A DNA stretch of 64,000 nt from the NCBI RefSeq assembly GCF_003086775.1, contig NZ_CP026001.1, positions 3,438,125-3,502,124 of the forward strand, given 5' to 3'. The DNA comes from Stenotrophomonas sp. ZAC14D1_NAIMI4_1. Lineage in GTDB: Bacteria; Pseudomonadota; Gammaproteobacteria; Xanthomonadales; Xanthomonadaceae. Under the pieces are notes generated by a model. It did no database searches. It was not told the DNA's origin and saw only the letters and a list, made by a program, of their open reading frames with translations. A program made the position numbers and the translations under genes. Positions 1 through 9,785 of this stretch are shown piece by piece (the stretch's first letter is position 1; every line of letters starts with the position of its first letter).

Positions 1-391
1 AATTGGATCCGCCCCCGTGCCGACCAACGGTCGGCACCCACCAAAGCAGAACGCCGTTCCAGTAGATCCACGCCATGCGTGGATGAAATCCGTCAGATAT
101 CGATATTCAAAATTGGATCCGCCCCCGTGCCGACCAACGGTCGGCACCCACCAAAGCAGAACGCCGTTCCAGTAGATCCACGCCATGCGTGGATGAAATC
201 CGTCAGATATCGACATTCAATATTGGATCCGCCCCCGTGCCGACCAACGGTCGGCACCCACCAAAGCAGAACGCCGTTCCAGTAGATCCACGCCATGCGT
301 GGATGAAATCCGTCAGATATCGATATTCAAAATTGGATCCGCCCCCGTGCCGACCAACGGTCGGCACCCACCAAAGCAGAACGCCGTTCCA
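1..391. repeat. 110-bp tandem repeat array, 3.5 copies, two SMAG-type palindromes per unit
   Basis: The same 110-bp unit begins at 1, 111, 221 and 331, and the last copy is cut off near 391. Copies differ at only a few bases (for example cgatattcaa against cgacattcaa at the unit end). Each unit contains two palindromes: GTGCCGACC-AAC-GGTCGGCACC, and GTAGATCCACGCCATGCGTGGAT, which carries the GTAG head of SMAG repeats. The array touches the window edge and may extend further left. Open frames across it are by-products of the 110-bp repeat and are not called genes. Confidence 0.95.
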
Positions 392-414
392 ACAGATCGC
401 GGAACTCTGTCGAA

Positions 415-516
415 GGCGGGGTGGGTCCGGTTGAGGGGGTGTGAGCGCCATGGATGGCGCGACCAAGCCCCCATGGATGGGTTTACGGCGTCCCCCTCAA
501 CCGGACCCACCCCGCC
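415..516. repeat. Large palindrome A (solitary copy of the paired-cruciform family)
   Basis: Perfect 25-bp arms at 415-439 and 492-516 enclose a core of about 52 bp. The core holds two smaller palindromes: GCGCCAT-GG-ATGGCGC, and a CCCAT/ATGGG hairpin next to the motif TTTACGGCGT. The core is the reverse complement of the core of palindromes B, D and F. It is the only copy in the window without a partner. From 517 to 589 there is only another small palindrome (GCAGGGCTTGCAGCCCTGC type, about 562-580) and no gene. Confidence 0.85.
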
Positions 517-589
517 AACCCACGGAATGCAGGCTTTTGAAGTTGAAGTTGATTCTGCAGGTGCAGGGCTGCAAGCCCTGCAAAAAAAC

Positions 590-3500
590 CTACCGCCCAA
601 GTACCCGCGCGATCGCTTCGACCAGCAGCTCACCGGTCACCGGCTTGCGCAGGAACCCGCCTATGCCCGCCGCCTCCACCTGCTCCTGCAGGTCAGCATC
701 GGTCCGCGCCGTCACCGCCAGCAGCGGCAGCATGTAGCCCTGGTTGCGCAGGTGCTGGGCCAGCTCGAAACCACTCAGGCCCGGCAGGTCCAGATCCAGC
801 AGGCCAACATCGAAGTCGCCCGCGCTGATCTCGCGCAGCGCCGCCAGCGCGTGGCCCGCATGCACCACCTGGTGCCCGCGCGCGGACAGCAGGCCCACCA
901 CCACATCGGCCACGGTGGCATCGTCTTCCACCAGCAGGATGCGCAGCGCCGGCATGTTCGCCACTGCGCCCTCACCCAGCACCGCCTCACCCGCCTCGCC
1001 CACGCCATCCTGCTGCAGCGGCAGCGGCAGGCTCACTTCAAAGCGGGTACCACTGCCCAGCTGGCTCTCCACCCGGATACGGCCCTGCATGGCCTGCGCC
1101 AGCTCGCGGCAGATGGCCAGGCCCAGGCCACTGCCACCGTACTGCGCTGCAGTGCGGGCGCCGTCGGCCTGCTCGAAACGGCGGAACAGCCGCTGCTGCT
1201 GTTCCTGGCTGATGCCCGGGCCAGTGTCGTGCACCTCGAAGTGCAGACCACGCGAGCCGTCCTCGCAGCGCGCGTGCAGGGTGATGGTGCCGCGACTGGT
1301 GAACTTCACCGCATTGGACAGCAGGTTCAACAGGATCTGCCGTACCCGGATCGCATCGCCGGTGGCCTGCAGGCCCGCCGGCAGCTGGTTGTCCAGCACG
1401 AAGCGCAGGCCCTTCTGTGCGGCCAGCGGGCCCATCAACGCGGCCAGGTCCTGCAGCAGGCCGTTCAACGCGAACGGTCGCGACTGCAGTTCCAGCCGCC
1501 CCGATTCGATCCGGGCCAGGTCCAGTGCATCATTCACCAGGTGCAGCAGGTGCTCGCCGGCATGGCGGATCGACTGCGTGTACCCGCGCTGCTGCGGGTC
1601 GAGCGACGAGGCCAGCAGCAGTTCGCTCATGCCCAGTACGCCGGTCATCGGCGTGCGGATTTCGTGGCCCAGGTTGGCCAGGAACCGGGTCTTGGCAGCC
1701 GAAGCCTGCTCGGCCAGTTCCTGCTTGTGCAGGGCCAACTGGTAGGCGTGCTTGCGCTGCAGGCGGCGCCGGTACAGCCAGGCAAACCAGCTGGTCAGCA
1801 GCAGCGCGATGGATGCCAGCACCAGCAGCCCGGACAGACTGCGCCACCACGGCGGCTGCACGTGGAACTCCAGGGCTTCCACCCGCGACCAGACGTGGTC
1901 GGCCGAACGGGCCTGCACTTCCAGCCGGTACGCGCCCGGCGGCAGGCGCGAGAACAGGCGTTCGCCGCCCGGCCCGACTTCCACCCAGTCCGGGTCGTAG
2001 CCGGTCAGCCGGTAGCGGTAACTGTTGGACGCCGAATCGGCAAAGGACAGCAGGCGCGCGACGATGCGCAGGTCGCGGTCGCCATCGGCGATCTGCAACG
2101 GCGTGTCGTGGGTCAGGTCCAGCACCTGTTCGTTGCGGCGCACCTCCACCCGCTCGATCACCAGCGGCGCGCGCCGGGTAGATGGGCGTACCAGCGTGGG
2201 ATCGAACGCAACCACGCCGGCCGGCGTGCCGGCCACCAGCCGCCCGCTCGCGGTGGCGATCAGCGTGTGGTCGCGGAATTCCTGGCTGGGCAGGCCGTCG
2301 TGGACACCGTACAGGCGCACGCTCTGGCCATCGTCCCCCACCCGCACCAGGCCGCGCGCACCGGTGGCCCAGGCCACGCCCTGCGCATCGACCACCAGGC
2401 CGGTCGCGGCAATGGCCGGGTAGCCCTGCTCGCTGCCGATCACCGCCTGCCGCTCCAGCCGCCCGTTGCGCCAGAGGTAGCGCGACAGGCGCCCGTCCTC
2501 GGACAGCCACACCTGGCCATCGGCGCCCACGTCGATCGCATACACCGGCGTGGCCGGCGCCCCGGGTACCGGCTGGAAGCGCTGCGCATCGGGCTGCCAC
2601 TGCAGCAGGCCGCGGCTGCTGGCCAGCCAGATCCGGTCCTGCGGCCCACATTCGACATCCATGTTGAGCTGGCCGGCCTGCAGGCCGTCACGCCCGTTTT
2701 CCAGCTGCCGGCGCAGGTGGCCGTCCAGGTCACGCTGCTGCAGGCCCGAGGGCAGCATCAGCCACAGGCTGTCGCCGTCGCAGGTCATCATCGCATCGAT
2801 GTTGCCCTCCATCGTGGCATCGGCGCCGCTTTCCCCGTCCCAGCGCCGCAGCGCGCCACTGCGCGGGTCGTAGCGCAGCAGTGCGTCGGTGGAACCGACC
2901 CAGACCTGGCCGCGACGATCCTCGCGCACCGAGGTCAGCCAATGCATGCCATTGAGGAAGGTCCGATGCTGTTCGATGTCGCCACTGCGCGGATCGAAAC
3001 GATCCAGCGCACCGTGGCTGCCGACCGTCCACACCCCGCCATTGGCCGAGGGGCTGGTGCCCAGCACGTAGGCATTGCGCAGCGACGATGGATCGTCCTC
3101 CAGCCGCGAGAACACCGAGAACTGCCACCAGCGCGGCAGCAGGTGCCACAGGCCGGCATTGGTGCTGGCCAGCCAGATGCCGCCTTCGCGGTCTTCATAG
3201 GCCCCCGCCCAGTTCGGCCGCACCTGGCCGCGCGCCACCGCGCTGTACAGCGGCACGGTCTGGTACTGGCCATTCACCGCGCGGCCCAGGCCACTGCGGG
3301 TGTCCAGCCAGTGCCCGCCCTGCTCATCGCGCAGCATCATGCCCAGCACCTGGTCATCGGCCGGCAACTGCCACGGCGGCGCCTCGAAGTGGCCGTCGGG
3401 CCGGCGCACGGTGGCGCCGGCCACGGTGCTGATCCACAGGCTGCCGTCGGGTTCGGCGGTCAGGCCATTGACCAGCTGGCTGGGCAGCGTACCGGCCTCG

Positions 3501-4120
3501 ATGCGCTCGAAATCGGTACCGGTCCAGCGCGCGACGCCGTGCTTCGTGCCCACCCACAAGGTGCCGTCGGGCAGGGTCGCCAGGAAGGGGATCGAGGCGG
3601 CCGGCACGCTGCGCGGGTTGTCCACTTCGGGCAGGAAGCGCTGCAGGCGGTCACCGCGGTCCAGCCGGTACAGGCCACCGCCGTAGGTGCCGAACCAGAT
3701 GGCGCCGTCCGGCGTCGAGGCCAGGCTCCACACCGTGTTGCTGGCCATCAACGGCTGGCTGCTGCGGTCGTAGAAGCGCAGCTGCCGGCGATCGGCCGAC
3801 ATCCGCACCACGCCCGCATTCTCGGTACCGATCCACAGCTCGTTCTGCGCATCGACCAGCACGGTCCAGATGCGGTTGTCGCGCAGCCCGTCCTCGGAAC
3901 GCCAGACACGGTAGTTGCGCCCGTCGTAGCGGGCGAGGCCGTCATTGGTGGCGATCCACAGGTAGCCGTAGCGGTCTTCGGCCATGCGGTTGACGGTGTT
4001 GGACGGCAGCCCGTCGAACACGGTCACCTGCCGCGGGGTCGGCGGCACCGGCTGCGCGGCCACGGGCGCCAGCACGCACAGGAGGATCAGCAGCAGCGTC
4101 GCTGCCCGCAGATACGCCAC
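590..4120 (-). CDS. Hybrid sensor histidine kinase/response regulator with periplasmic beta-propeller sensor
   Basis: A membrane two-component hybrid kinase of about 1176 residues. An N-terminal export signal (AYLRAATLLLILLCVLA) precedes many ligand-biosensor propeller repeats of the form DG-LW-GT-GGL over residues 30-650. A Y_Y_Y-type beta-sandwich (YRLTGYDPDWVEV) and one membrane segment near 760-780 follow. HisKA has its phospho-histidine in GHEIRTPM (about H819). HATPase_c shows GSGLGLAI, and a C-terminal receiver (about 1056-1176) has acidic EDD, phospho-Asp in LLDLDLPG and FLRKP. I chose GTG at 4120 because GAGGAGG lies 6 nt upstream and the signal peptide then starts the protein; an ATG at 4201 would add 27 basic residues before it. 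There is no DNA-binding output domain, unlike Bacteroides HTCS. It is paralogous to the next gene. Confidence 0.92.
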   Translation of the reverse strand: MAYLRAATLLLILLCVLAPVAAQPVPPTPRQVTVFDGLPSNTVNRMAEDRYGYLWIATNDGLARYDGRNYRVWRSEDGLRDNRIWTVLVDAQNELWIGTENAGVVRMSADRRQLRFYDRSSQPLMASNTVWSLASTPDGAIWFGTYGGGLYRLDRGDRLQRFLPEVDNPRSVPAASIPFLATLPDGTLWVGTKHGVARWTGTDFERIEAGTLPSQLVNGLTAEPDGSLWISTVAGATVRRPDGHFEAPPWQLPADDQVLGMMLRDEQGGHWLDTRSGLGRAVNGQYQTVPLYSAVARGQVRPNWAGAYEDREGGIWLASTNAGLWHLLPRWWQFSVFSRLEDDPSSLRNAYVLGTSPSANGGVWTVGSHGALDRFDPRSGDIEQHRTFLNGMHWLTSVREDRRGQVWVGSTDALLRYDPRSGALRRWDGESGADATMEGNIDAMMTCDGDSLWLMLPSGLQQRDLDGHLRRQLENGRDGLQAGQLNMDVECGPQDRIWLASSRGLLQWQPDAQRFQPVPGAPATPVYAIDVGADGQVWLSEDGRLSRYLWRNGRLERQAVIGSEQGYPAIAATGLVVDAQGVAWATGARGLVRVGDDGQSVRLYGVHDGLPSQEFRDHTLIATASGRLVAGTPAGVVAFDPTLVRPSTRRAPLVIERVEVRRNEQVLDLTHDTPLQIADGDRDLRIVARLLSFADSASNSYRYRLTGYDPDWVEVGPGGERLFSRLPPGAYRLEVQARSADHVWSRVEALEFHVQPPWWRSLSGLLVLASIALLLTSWFAWLYRRRLQRKHAYQLALHKQELAEQASAAKTRFLANLGHEIRTPMTGVLGMSELLLASSLDPQQRGYTQSIRHAGEHLLHLVNDALDLARIESGRLELQSRPFALNGLLQDLAALMGPLAAQKGLRFVLDNQLPAGLQATGDAIRVRQILLNLLSNAVKFTSRGTITLHARCEDGSRGLHFEVHDTGPGISQEQQQRLFRRFEQADGARTAAQYGGSGLGLAICRELAQAMQGRIRVESQLGSGTRFEVSLPLPLQQDGVGEAGEAVLGEGAVANMPALRILLVEDDATVADVVVGLLSARGHQVVHAGHALAALREISAGDFDVGLLDLDLPGLSGFELAQHLRNQGYMLPLLAVTARTDADLQEQVEAAGIGGFLRKPVTGELLVEAIARVLGR

Positions 4121-4218
4121 CGATTGCCTCCTCACGCTGCCTGTTGATGGACCCCGCGTTGTGCGGCGTCGGCATGGTAAACCGAAAGTCAGGGCATTCA
4201 CGCCAGCGATTGTCCCGA

Positions 4219-7200
4219 TCAGACGTCTATCTGGCGTTTCGACCGGGCCTGGAGGATTGCCGACACCAGCAGGTCACCGGTCACCGGCTTGCGCAGGAAA
4301 CCATCGAAGCCGGCGGCAAGTACCTGGGTTTCCGCATAGGCATCGGAACGCGCGGTCACCGCCACCAGGGGCAGCTCGTAGCCCATCGCGCGCAGCTGGC
4401 GGGCGATGGCGGTGCCATCCAGCGCGGGCAGGTCCAGGTCGAGCAGGCCGACATCGAAGCCGTCGGTGGCGATCTCCGAAAGCGCACCCAGCCCATGCAG
4501 CACATGCACCACCTGGTGCCCGCGCGCGCGCAGCAGGCCAGCGATGACCTCGGCCACGGTGACATCGTCCTCCACCAGCAGGATGCGCAGGGCGGGCAGC
4601 ACCGGCACCGCGGCCACCTCGCTCTGCGGCGACGCCGCCTGGCGCGTCCACGGCAGCGGCACATGCACGCGGAAACGCGCGCCCTTGCCCAGCTGGCTGT
4701 CCACGTCGATGTGCCCGCCCATCGCCACCGCCAGTTCCTGGCAGATCGCCAGCCCCAGCCCGCTGCCACCATAGCGCGAGGCCGTGCGCGGCCCGTCGGC
4801 CTGCTCGAAGCGGTGGAACAGCCGGCGCTGCTGCTCGGCATTGATGCCCGGGCCGCTGTCGCTGACCTCGAAAGTGACCGCGCCGCCCCCCTCCTGCAGG
4901 TGGGCGCCCAGCCCCACGTAGCCACGCTCGGTGAACTTGATCGCATTGCCCAGCAGGTTCAGCAGGATCTGCCGTATCCGCATTTCATCCCCGCTGACGC
5001 AGATCGGCCCGGGCAGCGCGTCCTCGCGCCGGAACGCCAGCTGGCGCTGCTGCGCCATCGGCTGCATCAGCGCCTGCACCTGGTCGAGCAGGCCGTTCAG
5101 ATCGAACGGACGGATATCCAGCTCCAGCCGCCCGGCCTCGATGCGGGCCAGGTCCAGCGCGTCGTTCACCAGCCGCAGCAGATGGCTGCCGGCCTGCTGG
5201 ATCGAGCCGGCGTAGCTGCGCTGCACCGGGTCCAGTTCGGTGGCCAGCAACAGCTCGCTCATGCCCAGCACGCCGGTCATCGGTGTGCGCACCTCGTGGC
5301 CCAGCGTGGCCAGGAAGCGGCTCTTGGCCTGCGAGGCCTGCTCGGCCAGCTGCTGCTTGTGCACGGTCAGCTGCCACTGCTGGCGCCGCCGCAGGCGCCG
5401 GCGGATCGACCACACCGTCACCAGCAGCAACAGCGAACCCAGCATCAGGTAACCGAAGATGGCCATGCCACTGCGCCACCACGGTGGCAGCACTTTCACC
5501 TGCAGCCGCTGCGAGGCCGTCCACGGCCCGCTGGCGGTGGCAGCCTGCACTTCGATGGAATACAGCCCCGGCGGCAACCGCGACAGCGTGCGCTGGCCAT
5601 CGCCGCCCTGCTCCACCCAGTTCTGGTCGTAGCCGTCGACGCGGAACCGGTAGCGGTTGCCCTGCGGATTGGCATAGGACAGCAGGCGCGCGTCGATCTG
5701 CAGGTCGCGATCATCCGGGCCCAGCAGCAGCGTGCCGTCCGCCGGCAACGGCTGCCAGCCACGCGCATCGTCGCGGCGCACGCGTACCTGCGCGATCACC
5801 AGCTGCGACGGCGGCAGCACGACATCGGCCGCGTCGGGATCGAAACCGACCAGGCCGGTCTGGGTCACCGCCAGCACGCGGCCGTCGGCGCCGATGGCCG
5901 GCGGCCGACCGGTGAACTCGGCATCCGGAAGGCCATCGCGTTCGTTGAACTGCTGCACGCGCCGCGTCTGCGGATCCCAGCGCACCAGGCCACGCGGCGT
6001 GGTGGCCCACACGCGTCCATCACGGGCCAGCGCCAGCCCGCCCATGCTGACCGGCGGCATGCCGTAGGTCGCGTCGACGCGCTGGATCAGGCGCAGGCCC
6101 AGGCCATCCCACTGGTAGCGTTCGAATGCGCCCTGCCTGGCCAGCCACAGCTGCTGCGGGTCGATCCAGACCAGGTCGTAGATCTGCCCCTGCGACACGC
6201 CGGGCACGGCCACGAAGCGCTCGGCCTGCTCGCGCCAGATTCCCATCGCGCCGACCAGCCAGGCCTGCCCGCGCGAATCGAAGCGGATCTGCTCCACCGG
6301 CGCATCGCCTTCGCCGCGCAGCGCCGCCAGCTCGAAGGTCCGCAGCACCCGGCCATCGGCCGCACGCTGTTGCAGGCCCATGTTCATCACCGATATCCAG
6401 ACCGTGCCGTCCGGGGCCTGGCGCATCAGGTCGATGCGCTGGCGCAGGTCGGCGCCACCGGCGATGGGCCAGTCGCGCAGCGTGCGCCGGGCCGGGTTGT
6501 AGACGCTGAGGCGTCCGGCCCGGCCCAGCCACAGCTGGCCATCCGGGCGCGGCAGCACCGACCATACCGCGCCGCTGCCCAGCTCGCGGTCGCTGGCCAG
6601 CAGGCTCAGCGTGCCCTGCGCGTTGATCTGGTAGACGCCGTGGGCCGAGCCGACGAAGTAGTTGCGGCCATCGCTGGCCGCGCTCAACAGGTACTGGCTG
6701 TCCAGCGGGCGGCCATCCAGCTGGTACCACGTGGAAAAACGCCGCCAGTCCGGCGGCAGGTAGGCCAGGCCCTGGGTCAACAGCGCGACCCACATGCCCC
6801 CTTCATGATCCTGCAGCAGATCCAGCACGCCGCTGTGGCTGGTCAGGAAACCACTGCCGCGGTCGCCCTCCAGCCGCCGCAGCTGGCTCGCATCACCGCG
6901 CAGCAGGCCGTCGGAGGTGCCGGCCCAGTAGCCCCCCTGGCGATCGGCCAGCACCATCGCCGAACGCAGCTGGGCGCTGTCGGCCCAGCGCGGCCGGCTC
7001 ACCCGGTCCTGCGCATCGATCCGGTACAGGCCATCGTTCTGCGTGCCGATCCAGATCGCGCCTTCGGCATCACGGCTCAACCGCAGCACGCTCACCGCGC
7101 CCAGTTCACGCGCGGCGACCGCCTCGAATGCCGTGCCGTTCCAGCGCGCCAGGCCCGCTTCGGTGCCCAGCCACAGGCGGCCCTGCGCGTCGACCAGGCT

Positions 7201-7758
7201 GCTGTAGATGGTGTCGCTGGGCAGCCCACCCGGTGCCTGCCGGAAGAAACGCAGGCTGCCGTCCTCGCCGAAACGGCAGACGCCGTGGGTGCTGCTGCCG
7301 ACCCACAGTGCCTCTTCGGCATAGGCCAGCGTCCAGACCTGGCCCTGGCATTCGTTGTTGAGTGCGTCGAAGGAGGTGAAGCGCTCGCGGTCCGCATCCA
7401 GCCGGGCCACGCCCTTGCCGTTGATGCCGACCCAGACGCGGTCGAGCGGATCGACCAGCAGCGTCTCGATTTCGTTGCCGGGCAGCGAGCCGGGCTGTTC
7501 CGGATCGTGCTGCCAGACCCGCAGGGTGCCGCCGTCATAGCGTGCCAGGCCACCGTCGGTGGCGGCCCAGATGTGCCCGCTGCGGTCTTCGGCCAAGGCA
7601 AGGACCATGCGCGACGGCAAGCCTTCGGCCGCACCGAATCGGCGCAGGCGCGGTGTTTCACCAGCCATGTCGAAGGTCGCCGCCGAGGTGGCCAACGCCA
7701 TCAGCAACAGACCTGCCCCCGCGATGCACCGCCAGTACCGGCGCCAGCCGCTCTTCAT
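4219..7758 (-). CDS. Hybrid sensor histidine kinase/response regulator, paralogue of the adjacent kinase
   Basis: This 1179-residue protein has the same architecture as its downstream neighbour. An export signal ([21 protein letters not shown]) is followed by propeller repeats, a Y_Y_Y domain ([14 protein letters not shown]), a membrane segment near 765, HisKA (LGHEVRTPM, about H821), HATPase_c ([12 protein letters not shown]) and a receiver (about 1054-1179) with phospho-Asp in LLDLDLPA and FLRKPVTGD. The ATG at 7758 has AGGGGG just upstream. Same strand, same domain order and near-identical kinase and receiver motifs indicate a tandem duplication, with the propeller halves more diverged. 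The ligand is unknown. The phosphotransfer partner is not in the window. Confidence 0.92.
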   Translation of the reverse strand: MKSGWRRYWRCIAGAGLLLMALATSAATFDMAGETPRLRRFGAAEGLPSRMVLALAEDRSGHIWAATDGGLARYDGGTLRVWQHDPEQPGSLPGNEIETLLVDPLDRVWVGINGKGVARLDADRERFTSFDALNNECQGQVWTLAYAEEALWVGSSTHGVCRFGEDGSLRFFRQAPGGLPSDTIYSSLVDAQGRLWLGTEAGLARWNGTAFEAVAARELGAVSVLRLSRDAEGAIWIGTQNDGLYRIDAQDRVSRPRWADSAQLRSAMVLADRQGGYWAGTSDGLLRGDASQLRRLEGDRGSGFLTSHSGVLDLLQDHEGGMWVALLTQGLAYLPPDWRRFSTWYQLDGRPLDSQYLLSAASDGRNYFVGSAHGVYQINAQGTLSLLASDRELGSGAVWSVLPRPDGQLWLGRAGRLSVYNPARRTLRDWPIAGGADLRQRIDLMRQAPDGTVWISVMNMGLQQRAADGRVLRTFELAALRGEGDAPVEQIRFDSRGQAWLVGAMGIWREQAERFVAVPGVSQGQIYDLVWIDPQQLWLARQGAFERYQWDGLGLRLIQRVDATYGMPPVSMGGLALARDGRVWATTPRGLVRWDPQTRRVQQFNERDGLPDAEFTGRPPAIGADGRVLAVTQTGLVGFDPDAADVVLPPSQLVIAQVRVRRDDARGWQPLPADGTLLLGPDDRDLQIDARLLSYANPQGNRYRFRVDGYDQNWVEQGGDGQRTLSRLPPGLYSIEVQAATASGPWTASQRLQVKVLPPWWRSGMAIFGYLMLGSLLLLVTVWSIRRRLRRRQQWQLTVHKQQLAEQASQAKSRFLATLGHEVRTPMTGVLGMSELLLATELDPVQRSYAGSIQQAGSHLLRLVNDALDLARIEAGRLELDIRPFDLNGLLDQVQALMQPMAQQRQLAFRREDALPGPICVSGDEMRIRQILLNLLGNAIKFTERGYVGLGAHLQEGGGAVTFEVSDSGPGINAEQQRRLFHRFEQADGPRTASRYGGSGLGLAICQELAVAMGGHIDVDSQLGKGARFRVHVPLPWTRQAASPQSEVAAVPVLPALRILLVEDDVTVAEVIAGLLRARGHQVVHVLHGLGALSEIATDGFDVGLLDLDLPALDGTAIARQLRAMGYELPLVAVTARSDAYAETQVLAAGFDGFLRKPVTGDLLVSAILQARSKRQIDV

Positions 7759-7920
7759 CCTGAACCCCCTGTCCTGCGCCGATTGTCACACAGGGCCGGG
7801 GTCATCGCTGCAACAGGCTGTTTCCAGCGGCATTGCCACCACGAACTGTTGCAGCCGTGCACACAGCGCAGTGCAGGGCCTGTGCGTATGATCGAGGCAC
7901 CTTTCCGCCGAGCCCTGCCG

Positions 7921-8565
7921 ATGCGTTCCTGCCTGGCCCTGCTGCCCCTGCTGCTTGCCGCCGCCCCGGCGTGGGCCGGCAACGATGCCTGGCGCATCGA
8001 CCCGGTGCATACCCGTGTGTTGTTCGCCATCGACCATGCCGGCTATTCGCAGGCGATGGGCACGATTTCCGGCAGTGCGGGACAGCTGCGGTTCGATCCC
8101 GACAACTGGCGGGAGGCGACCCTCGACGTCGAGATCCCCGTGTCGCGATTGGACCTGGGTGATGCCAAGTGGAACCAGGCCACCCTCGCCCGCAGCCTGC
8201 TCGATGGCGAACGCTTCCCCACCGCGCGCTTCGTTTCCACCCACGTCGAGCCGGTCGACGAGAAGCATGCGCAGGTCGCCGGCACCCTGACCCTGCGCGG
8301 GGTCAGCCAGCCGGTGGTGCTCGATGTCACCCTCAACGCGGTCAAGCGCTATCCGCTGCCGCCGTTCCGCCGCACCGTCGGCTTTTCCGCCACCACCACA
8401 TTGAGCCGGCGTGCCTTCGGCATCACCGCGTGGCCGGGCGTCATCGGCGATGCCGTACAGGTGAGGATCGAGGCCGAAGCCGCGTTCGACCGCAGCGATG
8501 CGCCGGGAACTCCCGCCCCTGATTCCCACTCCGACAGCACGACGGCCCCCAAGGATCCCCGATGA
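7921..8565 (+). CDS. YceI-family periplasmic lipid-binding protein
   Basis: A 214-residue exported protein. Its signal peptide (MRSCLALLPLLLAAAPAWA) leads into a YceI beta-barrel domain (WRIDPVHTRVLFAIDH, LTLRGVSQPVVLDVTL, FSATTTLSRRAFGI). YceI barrels bind polyisoprenoid-like lipids in the periplasm. The ATG at 7921 places the signal peptide at the N-terminus; an in-frame ATG at 7888 would add 11 residues. The stop overlaps the next start (ATGA), so it is translationally coupled to cytochrome b561, as in the E. coli yceJ-yceI pairing. Confidence 0.9.
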   Translation: MRSCLALLPLLLAAAPAWAGNDAWRIDPVHTRVLFAIDHAGYSQAMGTISGSAGQLRFDPDNWREATLDVEIPVSRLDLGDAKWNQATLARSLLDGERFPTARFVSTHVEPVDEKHAQVAGTLTLRGVSQPVVLDVTLNAVKRYPLPPFRRTVGFSATTTLSRRAFGITAWPGVIGDAVQVRIEAEAAFDRSDAPGTPAPDSHSDSTTAPKDPR

Positions 8566-9134
8566 CCGCCAAGAACACGCCCGCCGCCTGGGGCAGTGTC
8601 AGCCAGACCCTGCACTGGCTGATCGCCCTGCTGATCCTTGCCCTGGGCATCGTCGGCCTGACCATGGGTGAACTGCCCAAGACGCCGAAGTATTTCTGGG
8701 TCTATACCGCGCACAAGTCCATCGGCATCACCGTGCTGGCACTGGTGCTGTTCCGCCTCGGCTGGCGCCTGTATGCCGGTGCGCCGAAGCCGGTGCCGGG
8801 CGTGCCCAGCTGGCAGGAACGCATCGCCAGCGCTACCCACGTGCTGCTGTACGTGCTGATGTTCGCCATTCCGCTGTCCGGCTGGCTGTATGACTCGGCC
8901 AGCGGCCTGCGCCCGTTCCGCTGGTTCGGCCTGGTCGACGTGCCCAAGCTGAGCGGCCCCGACCCGCAGACCGTCGCGGTGTCCCATGCCATCCACGAGT
9001 ACGGTTTCTGGCTGTTGATCGCGGTGGTGCTGGCCCATGCCGGTGCTGCCTTCTACCACCACCTGTTCCAGCGTGATGCCACCCTGTCGCGGATGTTGCC
9101 GCGCGGCTGGCTCGCCTCCCCCCAGAAGGACTGA
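8562..9134 (+). CDS. Cytochrome b561 family protein
   Basis: A 190-residue inner-membrane protein with four hydrophobic segments and histidines placed to bind two b hemes (LHWLIALL near the N-terminus, AHKSIG, THVLLYVLM, and AHAGAAFYHHLF near the C-terminus). It likely passes electrons from the quinone pool. It sits between two YceI genes, overlapping the first by ATGA and separated from the second by 3 nt. A redox role linked to the YceI lipid is therefore plausible but inferred. Confidence 0.92.
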   Translation: MTAKNTPAAWGSVSQTLHWLIALLILALGIVGLTMGELPKTPKYFWVYTAHKSIGITVLALVLFRLGWRLYAGAPKPVPGVPSWQERIASATHVLLYVLMFAIPLSGWLYDSASGLRPFRWFGLVDVPKLSGPDPQTVAVSHAIHEYGFWLLIAVVLAHAGAAFYHHLFQRDATLSRMLPRGWLASPQKD

Positions 9135-9137
9135 CCC

Positions 9138-9710
9138 ATGACCCTGAAACTGACCACCCCGGCCGCCGTGGCCGCCGCCCTGGCCGGCATGCTGGCCACC
9201 GCCCCGGTGCTGGCCGCCGATTACGCCCAGGCCCCCGGCGCCGGCTCGATCCTGGTGTTCGCCACCAAGTACGACGGCGAAGTGTTCACCGGCAGCTTCC
9301 CGGGCTTTGCCACCAAGCTCAGCTTCGACCCGGCCAACCCGGCTGCTGGTTCGCTGGACGTGGTGATCCCGCTGGCCGGCGCCAAGAGCGGCAACAGCGA
9401 CCGTGACTCGACCCTGCAGGGCGCCGATTTCTTCAATGTCGGCAAGTTCGCGACCGCGCACTACACCGCCAAGGGTTTCCGCGCCGTGGGCAACGACCAG
9501 TACGCCGCCGACGGCACGCTGGAACTGCGCGGCGTCAGCAAGCCGGTCACCCTCACCTTCACCTGGAAGCCGGGCACGCAGCCGGTGCTGACCGGCAAGG
9601 CAACGGTCAAGCGCCTGGACTTCGGCGTGGGCGGCGGCGACTGGGCCGACACCAAGACCATCCCGGACGAAACCTCGATCAGCACGATCGTCAAGTTCGA
9701 CGCGAAATAA
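9138..9710 (+). CDS. Second YceI-family periplasmic protein
   Basis: A 190-residue exported YceI-domain protein. The signal peptide MTLKLTTPAAVAAALAGMLATAPVLA is followed by a YceI core (DGTLELRGVSKPVTLTFTW, ATVKRLDFGVGGGDWADTKTI). It matches the length of E. coli YceI (191 aa) and has the classical D-W-x-D-T C-terminal region, unlike the upstream copy. It lies 3 nt after the cytochrome b561 stop, so three genes form one operon. A paired-SMAG hairpin follows and may act as its 3' end. Confidence 0.92.
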   Translation: MTLKLTTPAAVAAALAGMLATAPVLAADYAQAPGAGSILVFATKYDGEVFTGSFPGFATKLSFDPANPAAGSLDVVIPLAGAKSGNSDRDSTLQGADFFNVGKFATAHYTAKGFRAVGNDQYAADGTLELRGVSKPVTLTFTWKPGTQPVLTGKATVKRLDFGVGGGDWADTKTIPDETSISTIVKFDAK

Positions 9711-9720
9711 AGCTCATCGG

Positions 9721-9785
9721 GTAGTGCCGGCCGCTGGCCGGCATCACCGGGCATCGCGGGGTTGCCGGCCAGCGGCCGGCACTAC
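9721..9785. repeat. Double SMAG/REP palindrome
   Basis: Two GTAG-headed palindromes face each other: gtagtgccggccgctggccg, and its mirror ending ggccggcactac. They form a long imperfect inverted repeat between convergent genes. The CTA at 9782-9784 inside it is the TAG stop codon of the leftward glutaredoxin-like gene. Confidence 0.9.

Noticed and set aside
1..391. Possible CRISPR array
   Set aside because: Units are 110 bp with no unique spacers between conserved repeats; the whole unit is repeated, and palindromes match SMAG repeats.
540..585. Terminator for the first kinase gene at the GCAGGGCTTGCAGCCCTGC hairpin
   Set aside because: In the direction of that gene the T-run precedes the hairpin instead of following it, so it does not fit an intrinsic terminator.
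299..4147. Very long rightward open frame opposite the first hybrid kinase, rich in Gln, His, Arg and Ala
   Set aside because: Antisense shadow of a high-GC gene. Composition is typical of a shadow frame and the minus-strand frame has full domain structure.
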